Both the position numbers and the translations under genes were made by a program. Below the pieces are notes generated by a model that saw nothing but the letters and a program-made list of their open reading frames with translations, made no database searches and was not told the DNA's origin. From Photobacterium leiognathi (GTDB lineage Bacteria > Pseudomonadota > Gammaproteobacteria > Enterobacterales > Vibrionaceae), in the NCBI RefSeq assembly GCF_030685535.1, contig NZ_CP131599.1, forward strand, positions 930,001 through 994,000: a DNA stretch of 64,000 nucleotides, read 5' to 3'. Below are positions 27,801-36,230 of the stretch, piece by piece. The first letter of the stretch is position 1. The number at the start of each line of letters is the position of its first letter.

Positions 27801-29006
27801 TTGGACGAGTATTCAATTCATCTAAAACGACAAGGTTTTGAGCTTCTTGAGGATATTGGAAGTGGACTTTCTGGTAAAACCAAAAAAGCTAAGCAAAACT
27901 CCTTAGAAAGATTTGTTGCCGTAAAGTTTTTCGATAGCGTATTTAATCGAAATAACAAAGAACTAAAGAAAAAGTTTAAGAGAGAAGCATTCATACTCGC
28001 AGAGGTACAGCATCCAGCGATTCCGTATGTGATTACTCACGGTGAAGTTAAATGTGAATACGATTCTGTTCCATATATTGTTATGGAGTATATCGATGGT
28101 ACAAACTTAGAAGATTATGTGCAAAAGAATGGTGTCATCGATCAACGACAGGTCATCACAATTGCAACTCAAATCCTCGATGCATTATCACTTGTGCATG
28201 CAAAAGGAATTATTCATCGAGACATAAAGCCCTCAAATATTATGCTGTCTTCATCTGGTCACGCTTACCTGATTGATTTCTCAATTGGATGTGCCCCTTC
28301 AGGGAACCCTAAATTTACTAGAGCAACAAGAACTGGGGACCACTTAGGTTCTGTGGAATACATGTCTCCAGAACAAAGCGTCGATATGAAAAACATCGAT
28401 AACCGTACAGACATCTACTCTTTGGGACTGACGTTATGTAAATTGTTAACAGGCACACCAACGCCCAAGGCTCTGGACAAGCCTGAACTCTCAGTTCCTT
28501 ATGCTTTAAGAAATGTAATAAATAAGGCTTTAGAGTATGAAGTAAGTAATCGGTATCAAAATGTCAATGACATTTTGAGAGAGTTAAAAAGCATTTCTGG
28601 TGCCGGGCATTTTGCAATTAACACACCAAGTAAAGCACTTTGCTCTAATTTAAAATGTCCAGATGCACAATGGTCACCAAATGGTTTCTATAAAGGGGCT
28701 AACTTTATCGATAACTGCATTGATATTCACTGTACTTCCTGTGGGGACAAATTAATTTATCAATGTAAATGTGGGTACCCAATAGCCGAAACCCGTTTTT
28801 GTGGTGGTTGTGGTAGTGAGCTATTCAAAGTTCCTGAATGCAGTAGTTGTGGATCCTATCTAAATAAACAATATATGGGTAAAGATACGTCAAAAGGTTG
28901 TAGCAAATGTTTGTCAAAACGAGTCCAACCTCAGCCTCAACAGGCTAATTGGGGACAGCTACAACAACAACCTGCGCCAATGGACTTTGATGATATTCCA
29001 TTCTAG
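27801..29006 (+). CDS. Ser/Thr protein kinase with zinc ribbons and an SSB-like C-terminal tail
   Basis: A 401-residue protein. Residues about 13-265 form a Hanks-type kinase: glycine loop GSGLSG (20-25), ATP lysine K42 in VAVK, helix-C Glu62, HRDIKPSN (139-146) and SVEYMSPEQ (184-192); the metal motif is DFS (159-161) in place of DFG, but the Asp is kept, so it should be active. Residues 281-370 hold twelve cysteines in pairs (281/286, 311/314, 322/324, 334/337, 347/350, 367/370), enough for about three zinc ribbons. Residues 374-401 are Q/P-rich with NWGQ and end PAPMDFDDIPF; E. coli SSB ends PMDFDDDIPF after a similar Q/G/P/W linker. There is no membrane segment. The start is TTG with AGAGGT before it. 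The next gene follows after 24 bases. Recruitment to SSB-binding repair proteins is inferred. Confidence 0.88.
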   Translation: MDEYSIHLKRQGFELLEDIGSGLSGKTKKAKQNSLERFVAVKFFDSVFNRNNKELKKKFKREAFILAEVQHPAIPYVITHGEVKCEYDSVPYIVMEYIDGTNLEDYVQKNGVIDQRQVITIATQILDALSLVHAKGIIHRDIKPSNIMLSSSGHAYLIDFSIGCAPSGNPKFTRATRTGDHLGSVEYMSPEQSVDMKNIDNRTDIYSLGLTLCKLLTGTPTPKALDKPELSVPYALRNVINKALEYEVSNRYQNVNDILRELKSISGAGHFAINTPSKALCSNLKCPDAQWSPNGFYKGANFIDNCIDIHCTSCGDKLIYQCKCGYPIAETRFCGGCGSELFKVPECSSCGSYLNKQYMGKDTSKGCSKCLSKRVQPQPQQANWGQLQQQPAPMDFDDIPF

Positions 29007-29060
29007 AAAACAGAATACTAATTTAGCGTTATGTTAATTTGTCAATTTCGGAGAAATAGG

Positions 29061-29606
29061 TTGTTAAAGCTTAGTGAAGAAGTCCAGAAGTTAAAAACTC
29101 AAACATTAACCCTTTCTGGTATTGCATTGTTCATTTCCATTACAGCGGCATTACCAGAAAAAATTGCAATTATTGGTTTAGATCTTTCCGGAAGCAAAGA
29201 AACTGCAGGCTGGTTTCTATTAATCATTCTTGGCTATTTCCTTCTCAAGTTCACTGTATTTTCCACTTTTGAAGTGGTTAAAAAAGAGCTACCTAGTTGG
29301 ATCAACTATAAAAGTAAAGCTCTTCGTGGAGATGTCATCGGACTTTCTGAACAAGAAATCTTCGATGAATATGAAAGACAGGACCAACATCATGTGAATG
29401 AAGACCTCGGTACACTTTCAGGTGAAGCAGCGGATATTAAGCGTAAAAGAAGCAAATTGGAGTATGATTGTAAATCAAAGTTTGTTTTAGCGTACAATTT
29501 ATGGCTATATTTCAGTGACATAATTTTCCCAATTGTTTTTGCTTGTTACTGCTTTTGGGCTCTCTATTGTTTCTTAAAGCATGGTGTAGTATTCAAATTT
29601 ACGTGA
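29061..29606 (+). CDS. Membrane protein paired with the kinase, unknown
   Basis: Not recognised. From the TTG at 29061, which has GGAGA 7 bases ahead, the product is 181 residues; an in-frame ATG at 29031 without a ribosome site would add 10. Parts in order: a short coiled coil (SEEVQKLKTQTL), two membrane helices (about residues 13-31 and 47-68 of the shorter form), a charged cytoplasmic stretch of about 80 residues with Glu/Lys-rich coiled coil (LSGEAADIKRKRSKLEYD), and one or two C-terminal helices (about 142-172, FSDIIFPIVFACYCFWALY). Both genes of the pair use TTG with a good ribosome site. A membrane partner beside a soluble kinase resembles effector-sensor pairs in phage-defence loci; the role is inferred. 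Confidence 0.65.
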   Translation: MLKLSEEVQKLKTQTLTLSGIALFISITAALPEKIAIIGLDLSGSKETAGWFLLIILGYFLLKFTVFSTFEVVKKELPSWINYKSKALRGDVIGLSEQEIFDEYERQDQHHVNEDLGTLSGEAADIKRKRSKLEYDCKSKFVLAYNLWLYFSDIIFPIVFACYCFWALYCFLKHGVVFKFT

Positions 29607-29690
29607 CAAGGTAAGCAAGGTTATAACGTTACACTTTTACCTTTTCCTAATACTTCCCCCAATAAAAAACTGCCTAACAAGCTTTGCCCT

Positions 29691-29722
29691 CAAATGAGTT
29701 AGCCATTCAGCTAACTCATTTG
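29691..29722. terminator. Hairpin between the kinase cassette and mesD
   Basis: A perfect 13-bp stem (CAAATGAGTTAGC / GCTAACTCATTTG) with a CATTCA loop lies between convergent genes. No long T-run follows on either strand, so termination strength is uncertain. Confidence 0.6.
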
Positions 29723-29750
29723 TGATCACCAAGCAGAGCTTCTAACTACC

Positions 29751-30779
29751 CTACCCCAACAACTCTTTCCTGATAATCTCAGCGCCTGCACTTAAGGCTT
29801 CTAATTTACCTTGTGCGATATCTTGTGCCAGTGGTGCCATGCCGCAGTTGGTACATGGGTAGAGTTTATCTGCATCAACGAATTTCAATGCTTTACGTAA
29901 AGTGTTAGCCACTTCTTCGGGTGTTTCAATCTTATTACTGGCAACATCAATCGCCCCTACCATAACTTTTTTACCACGGATCAGTTCGAGTAAATCCATC
30001 GGTACATGGGAGTTATGACATTCAAGCGAGATAATATCGATGTTCGATTGTTGTAGTTTCGGGAACGCTTCTTCGTATTGTCGCCATTCAGAGCCAAGGG
30101 TTTTCTTCCAATCGGTATTGGCTTTAATGCCATAGCCATAACAAATGTGAACAGCGGTTTCGCATTTCAGCCCTTCAATGGCTCTTTCTAAACAAGCGAT
30201 ACCCCATGCATTCACTTCATCAAAGAACACATTAAAGGCTGGCTCATCAAATTGAATAATGTCGACACCTGCCGCTTCTAGCTCTTTAGCTTCTTCATTA
30301 AGGATTTTGGCAAATTCCCATGCTAGTTTTTCACGACTTTGGTAATGCGCATCATAAAGGGTATCAACCATGGTCATCGGCCCCGGCAATGCCCATTTGA
30401 TAGGTTGTTTGGTTTGCTGGCGTAGGTATTTTGCATCTTCAACAAACACCGATTTTTGACGAGAAACAGGACCAACAACAGTAGGTACACTGGCATCGTA
30501 ACGATCACGGATTTTAACGGTTTTTCGGGTTTCAAAATCGACGCCATTAAGGTGTTCAATAAAGGTGGTTACAAAATGTTGGCGAGTTTGTTCTCCGTCA
30601 CTGACAATATCAATCCCTGCTTGTTGTTGATTTTGCAGTGATAAACGTAGCGCATCTTGTTTACCTGCCGCTAGTGCATCCCCTTCTAGTTTCCACTCTG
30701 ACCAAAGTTTTTCAGGCTCGGCAAGCCAATCTGGTTTCGGTAAACTTCCTGCTGTTGATGTCGGTAATAATGTTTTCAT
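29751..30779 (-). CDS. mesD: Core methionine synthase MesD (MetE C-terminal domain type)
   Basis: A 342-residue TIM-barrel protein equal to the catalytic half of cobalamin-independent methionine synthase, lacking the folate-binding N-terminal half of MetE (about 750 residues). Zinc ligands are visible: His in VHICYGYG, the Glu region in SLECHNS, and the Cys in LYPCTNCGM. FDEPAF and SDGEQTRQHF are homocysteine-site segments. The immediately upstream gene is the DUF1852 family; that pairing marks the MesD class of folate-independent methionine synthases, which needs the DUF1852 partner MesX and oxygen in Acinetobacter. Here mesX is transcribed first. The methyl donor is not established by sequence. 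Confidence 0.87.
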   Translation of the reverse strand: MKTLLPTSTAGSLPKPDWLAEPEKLWSEWKLEGDALAAGKQDALRLSLQNQQQAGIDIVSDGEQTRQHFVTTFIEHLNGVDFETRKTVKIRDRYDASVPTVVGPVSRQKSVFVEDAKYLRQQTKQPIKWALPGPMTMVDTLYDAHYQSREKLAWEFAKILNEEAKELEAAGVDIIQFDEPAFNVFFDEVNAWGIACLERAIEGLKCETAVHICYGYGIKANTDWKKTLGSEWRQYEEAFPKLQQSNIDIISLECHNSHVPMDLLELIRGKKVMVGAIDVASNKIETPEEVANTLRKALKFVDADKLYPCTNCGMAPLAQDIAQGKLEALSAGAEIIRKELLG

Positions 30780-30827
30780 GATAGTTAACGTCCTATGTTG
30801 ATATAAATGATGAAAGCAATGTTGATG

Positions 30828-31808
30828 TTAGCTAGTCACGAAATTCGCTGACCATTGCTCAAGCACGGTTTGGTATGGTTTGATGAAGTGCTGCTCGGCA
30901 AATTTGCCTTGTTCACCCGCCAACCTGCTGCGCTCTTCTCGGTCATACACGATTTTGGTCAGTGAATGATCCGGGCTCTTTAAGTTGGGTTTATAGGACT
31001 TTCCAGCCACTGCGTTTGCATTATAGATTTCTGGTCGATAGATCTTTTGGAATGTTTCCATGGTGCTGATGGTACTGATCAGCTCAAGATTGGTGTAATC
31101 ATTGAGTAAGTCACCAAAGAAGTAGAACGCCAAAGGAGCAACGCTGTTTGCAAGCATGAAGTAACGCACCTGCAAGCCCATTTTTTGGAAATACTGCTCG
31201 GTTAATGACGACTCATTGGGTTTATATTCCACGCCCAATACTGGGTGCTGATTTTCGGTGCGGAAATAGGTTTTGTTGTCTGACACGCTTAAACAAATCA
31301 AGGGTGTCTTTTTAAAATTCTCTTTATAAACAGCTGAATTAACAAAGCTCTGGAAGATTTTGCCATGCAGCTCACCAAAGTTATCTGGAATACTAAACTG
31401 TGGCTTACCTTTATTATGGTTTTGCAGTAGTACGCTGAAATCGTAATCACGCACATAAGAAGAAAAGTTGTTACCGACAATCCCTTCAATACGCTGGTTG
31501 GTTTGATTATCAACAATGTGGGTTTTTAATACTTCGATGGATGGGAATGTTTGCCCCTGCCCTTCAATGTCGATATCTACCGAGACAATTTCAAGCTCAA
31601 CGGAATAGCGATCACCTTTAGGGTTATCCCAGTTCGCCAAGGCATTAAAGCTGTTATTGATCATGTTTAATGCGTTACGTAGATTCTGTTGGCGGCTTTC
31701 CCCTCGCGCTAAGTTAGCGAAATTGGTAGTAATACGTGTGTTGCTGGCGGGATGATAATTTTCATCAAGGCCCGTCTTATTAATAGTAAATGTGAAATCC
31801 TTTGTCAT
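30828..31808 (-). CDS. mesX: DUF1852 family protein MesX, partner of MesD
   Basis: A 326-residue DUF1852 protein. It is encoded 48 bases upstream of mesD on the same strand, almost certainly in one operon. In Acinetobacter the DUF1852 protein MesX is required with the core methionine synthase MesD for methionine synthesis without methyl-folate, in an oxygen-dependent manner; its biochemical role (making or passing a methyl donor) is unresolved. No signal peptide is seen; GAGG precedes the ATG. I looked for MetJ boxes upstream and found no convincing tandem site. Confidence 0.88.
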   Translation of the reverse strand: MTKDFTFTINKTGLDENYHPASNTRITTNFANLARGESRQQNLRNALNMINNSFNALANWDNPKGDRYSVELEIVSVDIDIEGQGQTFPSIEVLKTHIVDNQTNQRIEGIVGNNFSSYVRDYDFSVLLQNHNKGKPQFSIPDNFGELHGKIFQSFVNSAVYKENFKKTPLICLSVSDNKTYFRTENQHPVLGVEYKPNESSLTEQYFQKMGLQVRYFMLANSVAPLAFYFFGDLLNDYTNLELISTISTMETFQKIYRPEIYNANAVAGKSYKPNLKSPDHSLTKIVYDREERSRLAGEQGKFAEQHFIKPYQTVLEQWSANFVTS

Positions 31809-32043
31809 AGCGGCCTCTACCTTTTAGCTGAAATGAGTTGAATGCTGATGTACTGTCTGTATTCAGTTATACGTAGGGTGCTTGATCAATAAAAGCGTAT
31901 TTCCTTCACACTCAACATGAGAAAAATTCAAGTTAATAGGTTTGAGTTGTTATAAATTTGTAAGCTATAGTGCTCAACCAATTTTGAATGGATGTATTTT
32001 TATTCAATACCTTAACTAACATTACGATGAAGAAGTGAATGGA

Positions 32044-32853
32044 ATGACTGAATTATTGTTAATAATATATTGCGCATTACTTGGTAGTGGCGTGGGTTTT
32101 TTAGCGGGATTATTAGGCATTGGTGGCGGCTTAGTCATTGTGCCTATCTTGAGTATTATTTTACTCCACTTTGCGATTTTACCGCCTGATCAGGTGGTGA
32201 TTGTTGCCATTGCCACTTCGTTAGCGTCTATCCTGTTTACTTCGACTTCTTCAGCGATTGCTCACCATAAGAACGGCAATGTGCCTTGGGATTTAGCACC
32301 TTGGATCATGACGGGCGTTGCCCTTGGCGCTCTGATCAGTGGCTTTCTTGCCGCCTTATTACCAGCCAATGTGGTACGCATAGTATTTGCTGTAAGTGTG
32401 GCATTGATTGCACTAAAGATGTTCTACAGCAGCACCCAAAAGGACAACGCCAAAACACGTAATATGCCAAACAATGTGGTGCTTACCTTTTTAACTACGA
32501 TAACGGGCGGTTTGTCTGCGATGATTGGTATTGGTGGCGGTGCACTGTTAGTGCCTTTATTGACATTCTTCTCGCTTGATATGAAAAAGGCCATTGGCTG
32601 TGCGTCGGCGTGTGGCATTGTGATCGCGCTGTTTGGCTCTATTGGTTATATCACCTCTGGTAGCAGCTATTTATCTATCAGTGATGGTTTCGCTGGCTTT
32701 GTGTATTTACCAGCGTTATTCGGTATTGTGTGTACCTCTTGGTTCACTGCTCCATTAGGTGCAAAAGCCACTCACCACTTACCTGTGCCAACGATCAAAA
32801 AAATCTTCTCAGTGTTATTGCTAGCAATGGCAACCAATATGGCGATGAGTTAA
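32044..32853 (+). CDS. TauE/SafE family sulfite/sulfonate exporter
   Basis: A roughly 270-residue polytopic membrane protein with the TauE/SafE internal repeat: GLLGIGGGLVIVPIL near the N-terminus and GGLSAMIGIGGGALLVPLL in the second half, each with conserved GIGGG. About eight membrane helices are predicted. Family members move sulfite, sulfoacetate or related anions. ATG 32044 is chosen over GTG 32035. It is divergent from mesX-mesD across 225 bases, so a link to sulfur-compound or methionine physiology is likely. Confidence 0.88.
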   Translation: MTELLLIIYCALLGSGVGFLAGLLGIGGGLVIVPILSIILLHFAILPPDQVVIVAIATSLASILFTSTSSAIAHHKNGNVPWDLAPWIMTGVALGALISGFLAALLPANVVRIVFAVSVALIALKMFYSSTQKDNAKTRNMPNNVVLTFLTTITGGLSAMIGIGGGALLVPLLTFFSLDMKKAIGCASACGIVIALFGSIGYITSGSSYLSISDGFAGFVYLPALFGIVCTSWFTAPLGAKATHHLPVPTIKKIFSVLLLAMATNMAMS

Positions 32854-32887
32854 CCAAGCACCAAGGCGGGATCGCACTTTATAAACA

Positions 32888-32916
32888 ACAAAGAGAGCTA
32901 AAATAGCTCTCTTTGT
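32888..32916. terminator. Bidirectional terminator between TauE/SafE and ppiC
   Basis: A perfect 13-bp stem (ACAAAGAGAGCTA / TAGCTCTCTTTGT) with an AAA loop, followed by ATTTTT on the + strand. Confidence 0.9.
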
Positions 32917-32935
32917 ATTTTTAATTTTTCAATAA

Positions 32936-33262
32936 TTACAATACATATAGCACTTTAATCACATGCCAACCAAACTTGGTTTTTACCAGCTCTGGGATCA
33001 AACCACGTAGGTTGTTGTTCTTCATTTTTAACGCTTGGCTAGTGCTGATTGCTTTGCCAGAAAATACCGCTTTATCAAATTGCGGTACCATAGCACCTTT
33101 ACGAAATTCGCCTAAATCACCGCCTTTCTTTCCTGATGGACACGTTGAGTGTTTCTTAGCGAGATCTTGAAATTTTGCACCTTTTTTTAGCTGCTCTAGA
33201 ATGTCGTCAGCCAATTCTTTGTGTTTAACCAAAATATGAAGTGCGTGTGCGCTAGAAGCCAT
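32936..33262 (-). CDS. ppiC: Peptidyl-prolyl cis-trans isomerase, parvulin (PpiC) with insertion
   Basis: A 108-residue single-domain parvulin, a cytosolic proline isomerase. Family signatures are [19 protein letters not shown] (about residues 7-25), [38 protein letters not shown] and the end [12 protein letters not shown]. coli PpiC has 93 residues; here about 15 extra residues ([20 protein letters not shown] region, about 69-88) lie between the VFS strand and the final GWH strand, which replaces the short proline loop. Whether the extra loop is common in relatives is not visible here. Confidence 0.9.
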   Translation of the reverse strand: MASSAHALHILVKHKELADDILEQLKKGAKFQDLAKKHSTCPSGKKGGDLGEFRKGAMVPQFDKAVFSGKAISTSQALKMKNNNLRGLIPELVKTKFGWHVIKVLYVL

Positions 33263-33510
33263 GGTGCGTTACCTGTTTCGATTACTCTTTATGGCGCGAG
33301 ATTTTGCGACAAATACGCCCAACTAGCAAGCCATTCACTGAAATTGAATAAAACATCAACACTTCTAGTGCTGGATAATTAGACAGCTATAACTGGATCA
33401 TAGTTTTACAATAAAAGCTTAAATATTTAACGACTTACACCTATTTACAAGGCTATCATAGTAACCTCCATTCACTTTCCATTCATGCTTGCTACGTTAC
33501 AGTTATAGAT

Positions 33511-33861
33511 ATGAAAATACGTCATAGATATTTATATATAATCGGACTTCTCGGTTCGTTAACCTTTGCAGCTATTGCTGCACCTAGTGTTAGCGACGAT
33601 GAACACCACGATGATGTAATGACAGCCGTAGAAAAAGGGCTTATAAAGCCTTATTCAGCGCTTCAACATAAAGTTTCACAACAGTTATCTGCACGCATAA
33701 TTAAAGTAGAGCTCAACGAAGATAATGGTGAGTGGATCTATGAACTAAAACTGATTGATAATGAAAACAATATAATAAAAGTTGAATATCAAGCTCAATC
33801 CTTGCAAATGTTACAGATAAAAGGACGACATTTAGAAAATGTCATCAAGGCTCCAAAATGA
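33511..33861 (+). CDS. Periplasmic PepSY-domain protein
   Basis: A 116-residue protein with a signal peptide (IIGLLGSLTFAAIAAPS, cleavage after about residue 23), a His/Asp-rich stretch (DDEHHDD) and a PepSY-like domain (about 50-105, ending IIKVEYQAQSLQML). Its stop overlaps the start of the response regulator by 4 bases, so it heads a three-gene operon. PepSY proteins with two-component systems often modulate the sensor from the periplasm. The His/Asp cluster could bind metal; this is inference. Confidence 0.8.
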   Translation: MKIRHRYLYIIGLLGSLTFAAIAAPSVSDDEHHDDVMTAVEKGLIKPYSALQHKVSQQLSARIIKVELNEDNGEWIYELKLIDNENNIIKVEYQAQSLQMLQIKGRHLENVIKAPK

Positions 33862-34517
33862 AAATTCTTGTTATAGAAGATGAAGTAACCCTTGGCGAAC
33901 AAATTATTGCTGGGTTAGAACAAAGTGGTTGGGTAGCTGAGCTATCTAGTGATGGTATTGATGCGCTATACCGCGCGACTTCTGAACCTTGGGATGCGAT
34001 TGTTCTCGATTTAGGTTTACCAAAATTAGACGGTATTACAGTTTTAAAAGGCATCAGGGAAGAAAACGTTAACTGCCCTGTGGTTATTTTAAGTGCCCGT
34101 AATGAGTTAACTCAGCGTGTTGATGGCTTAAACGCTGGTGCTGATGATTACCTTACCAAACCTTTTCAAATGGTTGAATTAGTTGCACGTGTACGTGCCC
34201 AACTTCGTCGTTCTACTGGTAACGCTTCCCCTGTTATTCAAGCTGGCGATTTAAGCCTTGATACCCGTACCTCTAAGGTGACGTGGCAAGGACAGTTAGT
34301 CGATCTTACTGCGCTTGAATTTAAAGTATTGTCTTATTTAATGCACAACACTGACAAAGTGATTTCTCGTACTGAGTTGGTTGAGCATATCTATAAACAA
34401 GATTTTGATCGCGACTCAAATACCATTGAAGTCTTTATTGGCCGTATTCGTCGTAAGATCGGTAACGATGTCATTAAGACTGTTCGTGGTCTTGGATACC
34501 GGATTAATGCTAGCTAA
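33858..34517 (+). CDS. OmpR-family response regulator (PhoP/CarR-like)
   Basis: A 219-residue regulator. The receiver domain (about residues 1-120) has EDE at 7-9, the phospho-acceptor Asp51 in IVLDLGLP, Thr/Ser in ILSARN and the lysine in LTKPF. The winged-helix output domain (about 125-217) has LTALEFKVLSYLM, VIEVFIGRIRRKIG-type recognition helix and the TVRGLGYRI wing. In layout it resembles PhoP and the vibrio CarR/VprA that controls lipid A modification; the targets here are unknown. AAGG lies before the ATG. It overlaps both neighbours. Confidence 0.92.
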   Translation: MKILVIEDEVTLGEQIIAGLEQSGWVAELSSDGIDALYRATSEPWDAIVLDLGLPKLDGITVLKGIREENVNCPVVILSARNELTQRVDGLNAGADDYLTKPFQMVELVARVRAQLRRSTGNASPVIQAGDLSLDTRTSKVTWQGQLVDLTALEFKVLSYLMHNTDKVISRTELVEHIYKQDFDRDSNTIEVFIGRIRRKIGNDVIKTVRGLGYRINAS

Positions 34518-35847
34518 TAAACGAAAGAAAGGTCAGCCGAGTATTCGTAATCGCCTGCTAAGTGCTGCTGCAATTTGGTTGATGGCGATTATTTTAACGG
34601 CTGGCTATCTTGTTCCGAGCTTTATAAAAAACTACCTCATCGAACAAGAAAAAACGCAGCTATACATCTATTTGGATCAAATCACAGCGTTAGTGGATAT
34701 TGACTCACACGGGCGAGTTTATCTTGATGGTCGACTCTCTAATCCACGCTTTAACTCCCCTTATAGCGGTTTATATTGGTCGTTAAAGCTGAATAACCAA
34801 CACCTTCGTTCTCGCTCTCTTTGGGATACGACGATTTCAGGTAACACTGAAGATGGTTATCAAGGTCCAAATAAACAGTCGTTGATTGTTGTTAAGCGTA
34901 AGTTTTTATTACCTGACAGTGATTATCCGGTTGAGCTTTCTGTTGCCGTTAACCAAGATCGTTTACTAAAAACACTGCAACAGTTAACCCGTGGCTTATG
35001 GTTGATCTTAACCATTATGGCGATAGGTATTTTAGCGTTAACGACACTGCAAGTAAGTTGGTCGCTATGGCCGCTGCGTAAACTACGTCGTAACTTAAAG
35101 CTAGTGCGAGAAGGTAAATCCACTGAATTAACTGGGCTGTATCCTGTTGAAATCCAACCTGTAATTGATGATTTGAATGCACTACTGTTTCACTATCAGG
35201 AGCTGTTGTTAAGAGCACGTAACCACTCAGGTAATCTATCACACGCACTTAAAACACCGATTGCAATTTTAAACAATGAAGTAGCACTACTTGATACGCC
35301 AACTCAAACAAAATTAGTACCTGCACTTGAGCAGTTGCAGCAACATATTGATTACCATTTAGGTCGTGCTCGCATGGCTGGTGCGGTCAATATTTTGGCA
35401 ACTAAAACCGCCGTATCCAACCGTGTAGATGCTATTTCATTGGCAATGGATAAAGTGTATGCCGATCGTGACATCATTTTAGTAAATGAGCTTGAGAGCG
35501 ATATAATGGTTGCGGTTGAAAGTAGCGATCTTGATGAGATGATCGGTAACTTAATTGAGAACAGCTACAAATGGGCGAATTCTTTAATTCGTGTTTACCA
35601 AGAACCGAATAACAACAAACAAGAAGTAACTCTTGTCATTGAAGATGATGGTATAGGCATTGCCGAAGAGAAATGCAAACAAGTACTAAAACGTGGAGTG
35701 CGTTTAGATGAAAGCATTCCTGGTACAGGGCTTGGACTTAACATTGTTAATGAATTGGCTCACAGTTACCGTGGTGATTTAATCTTAAGCCGAAGCCAGC
35801 GTGGTGGTTTAAAGGCAAGTCTAATTTTACCTTCGCCTCGCAATTAA
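34507..35847 (+). CDS. Sensor histidine kinase (PhoQ/CarS-like)
   Basis: A 446-residue inner-membrane kinase starting at the ATG that overlaps the response regulator by 11 bases. Parts in order: first membrane helix (about 15-35), periplasmic sensor of about 120 residues, second helix (about 160-180), short HAMP-like linker, dimerisation helix with the phospho-histidine in SHALKTP (about 249), N box NLIENSYKW, and G boxes DDGIGI and GTGLGL. Partner of the preceding regulator. The sensor resembles acidic PhoQ-type sensors only loosely; the ligand is unknown. Confidence 0.92.
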   Translation: MLANKRKKGQPSIRNRLLSAAAIWLMAIILTAGYLVPSFIKNYLIEQEKTQLYIYLDQITALVDIDSHGRVYLDGRLSNPRFNSPYSGLYWSLKLNNQHLRSRSLWDTTISGNTEDGYQGPNKQSLIVVKRKFLLPDSDYPVELSVAVNQDRLLKTLQQLTRGLWLILTIMAIGILALTTLQVSWSLWPLRKLRRNLKLVREGKSTELTGLYPVEIQPVIDDLNALLFHYQELLLRARNHSGNLSHALKTPIAILNNEVALLDTPTQTKLVPALEQLQQHIDYHLGRARMAGAVNILATKTAVSNRVDAISLAMDKVYADRDIILVNELESDIMVAVESSDLDEMIGNLIENSYKWANSLIRVYQEPNNNKQEVTLVIEDDGIGIAEEKCKQVLKRGVRLDESIPGTGLGLNIVNELAHSYRGDLILSRSQRGGLKASLILPSPRN

Positions 35848-35875
35848 AAAAACCCTGCTAGTTACTGGCAGGGTT
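35845..35875 (-). terminator. Terminator of the 97-residue minus-strand gene
   Basis: The stem AACCCTGC / GCAGGGTT is followed by TTTTTTAATTG on the minus strand. It also overlaps the histidine kinase stop and may help end that transcript. Confidence 0.82.
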
Positions 35876-35936
35876 AACACACTCATTTCGCAAAATCAAA
35901 TTTATCCACCAAACTATTCATCAAGATTTGAGATAG

Positions 35937-36230
35937 TTATAAATCACGCATTAAAATTTCATAATCTTCCTGCGCAGATTCAATAAGGTGTTCAAGCTCT
36001 TTCGCGTCTTTGTTGCTAAGATCTATCTGCCAATTGACTTTTGATTCATCTCTGCAGACTAATAATGTTTTAGTTCCGGTTTTACTAAACCATAATTGTG
36101 AGAACTCAGCTTCTTGCTCTGCGTTATCCTCCAGAATGTTAACGCGTAACTTTCCCGTTGGGATCACACTAATATGAGCATGCCGCTTCTTTTTACCTAA
36201 CAAGGTAAAATCTCGTTGTTCCACTAACAT
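35937..36230 (-). CDS. Small conserved hypothetical protein, paralogue of the 4.0-kb gene
   Basis: A 97-residue protein, exactly the length of the one at 4004-4297 and clearly homologous to it: I-x-PTG near residue 24, W followed by I-x-LSNKDA near 67-75, and the end EI-(I/L)-MRDL. ATG at 36230 has an ideal AGGAGG site 8 bases ahead; an in-frame GTG just before it is less likely. It is soluble with no domain recognised. It converges on the histidine kinase gene and has its own terminator, so it is an independent gene. It belongs to an unassigned small family with at least two copies in this genome. Confidence 0.75.
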   Translation of the reverse strand: MLVEQRDFTLLGKKKRHAHISVIPTGKLRVNILEDNAEQEAEFSQLWFSKTGTKTLLVCRDESKVNWQIDLSNKDAKELEHLIESAQEDYEILMRDL

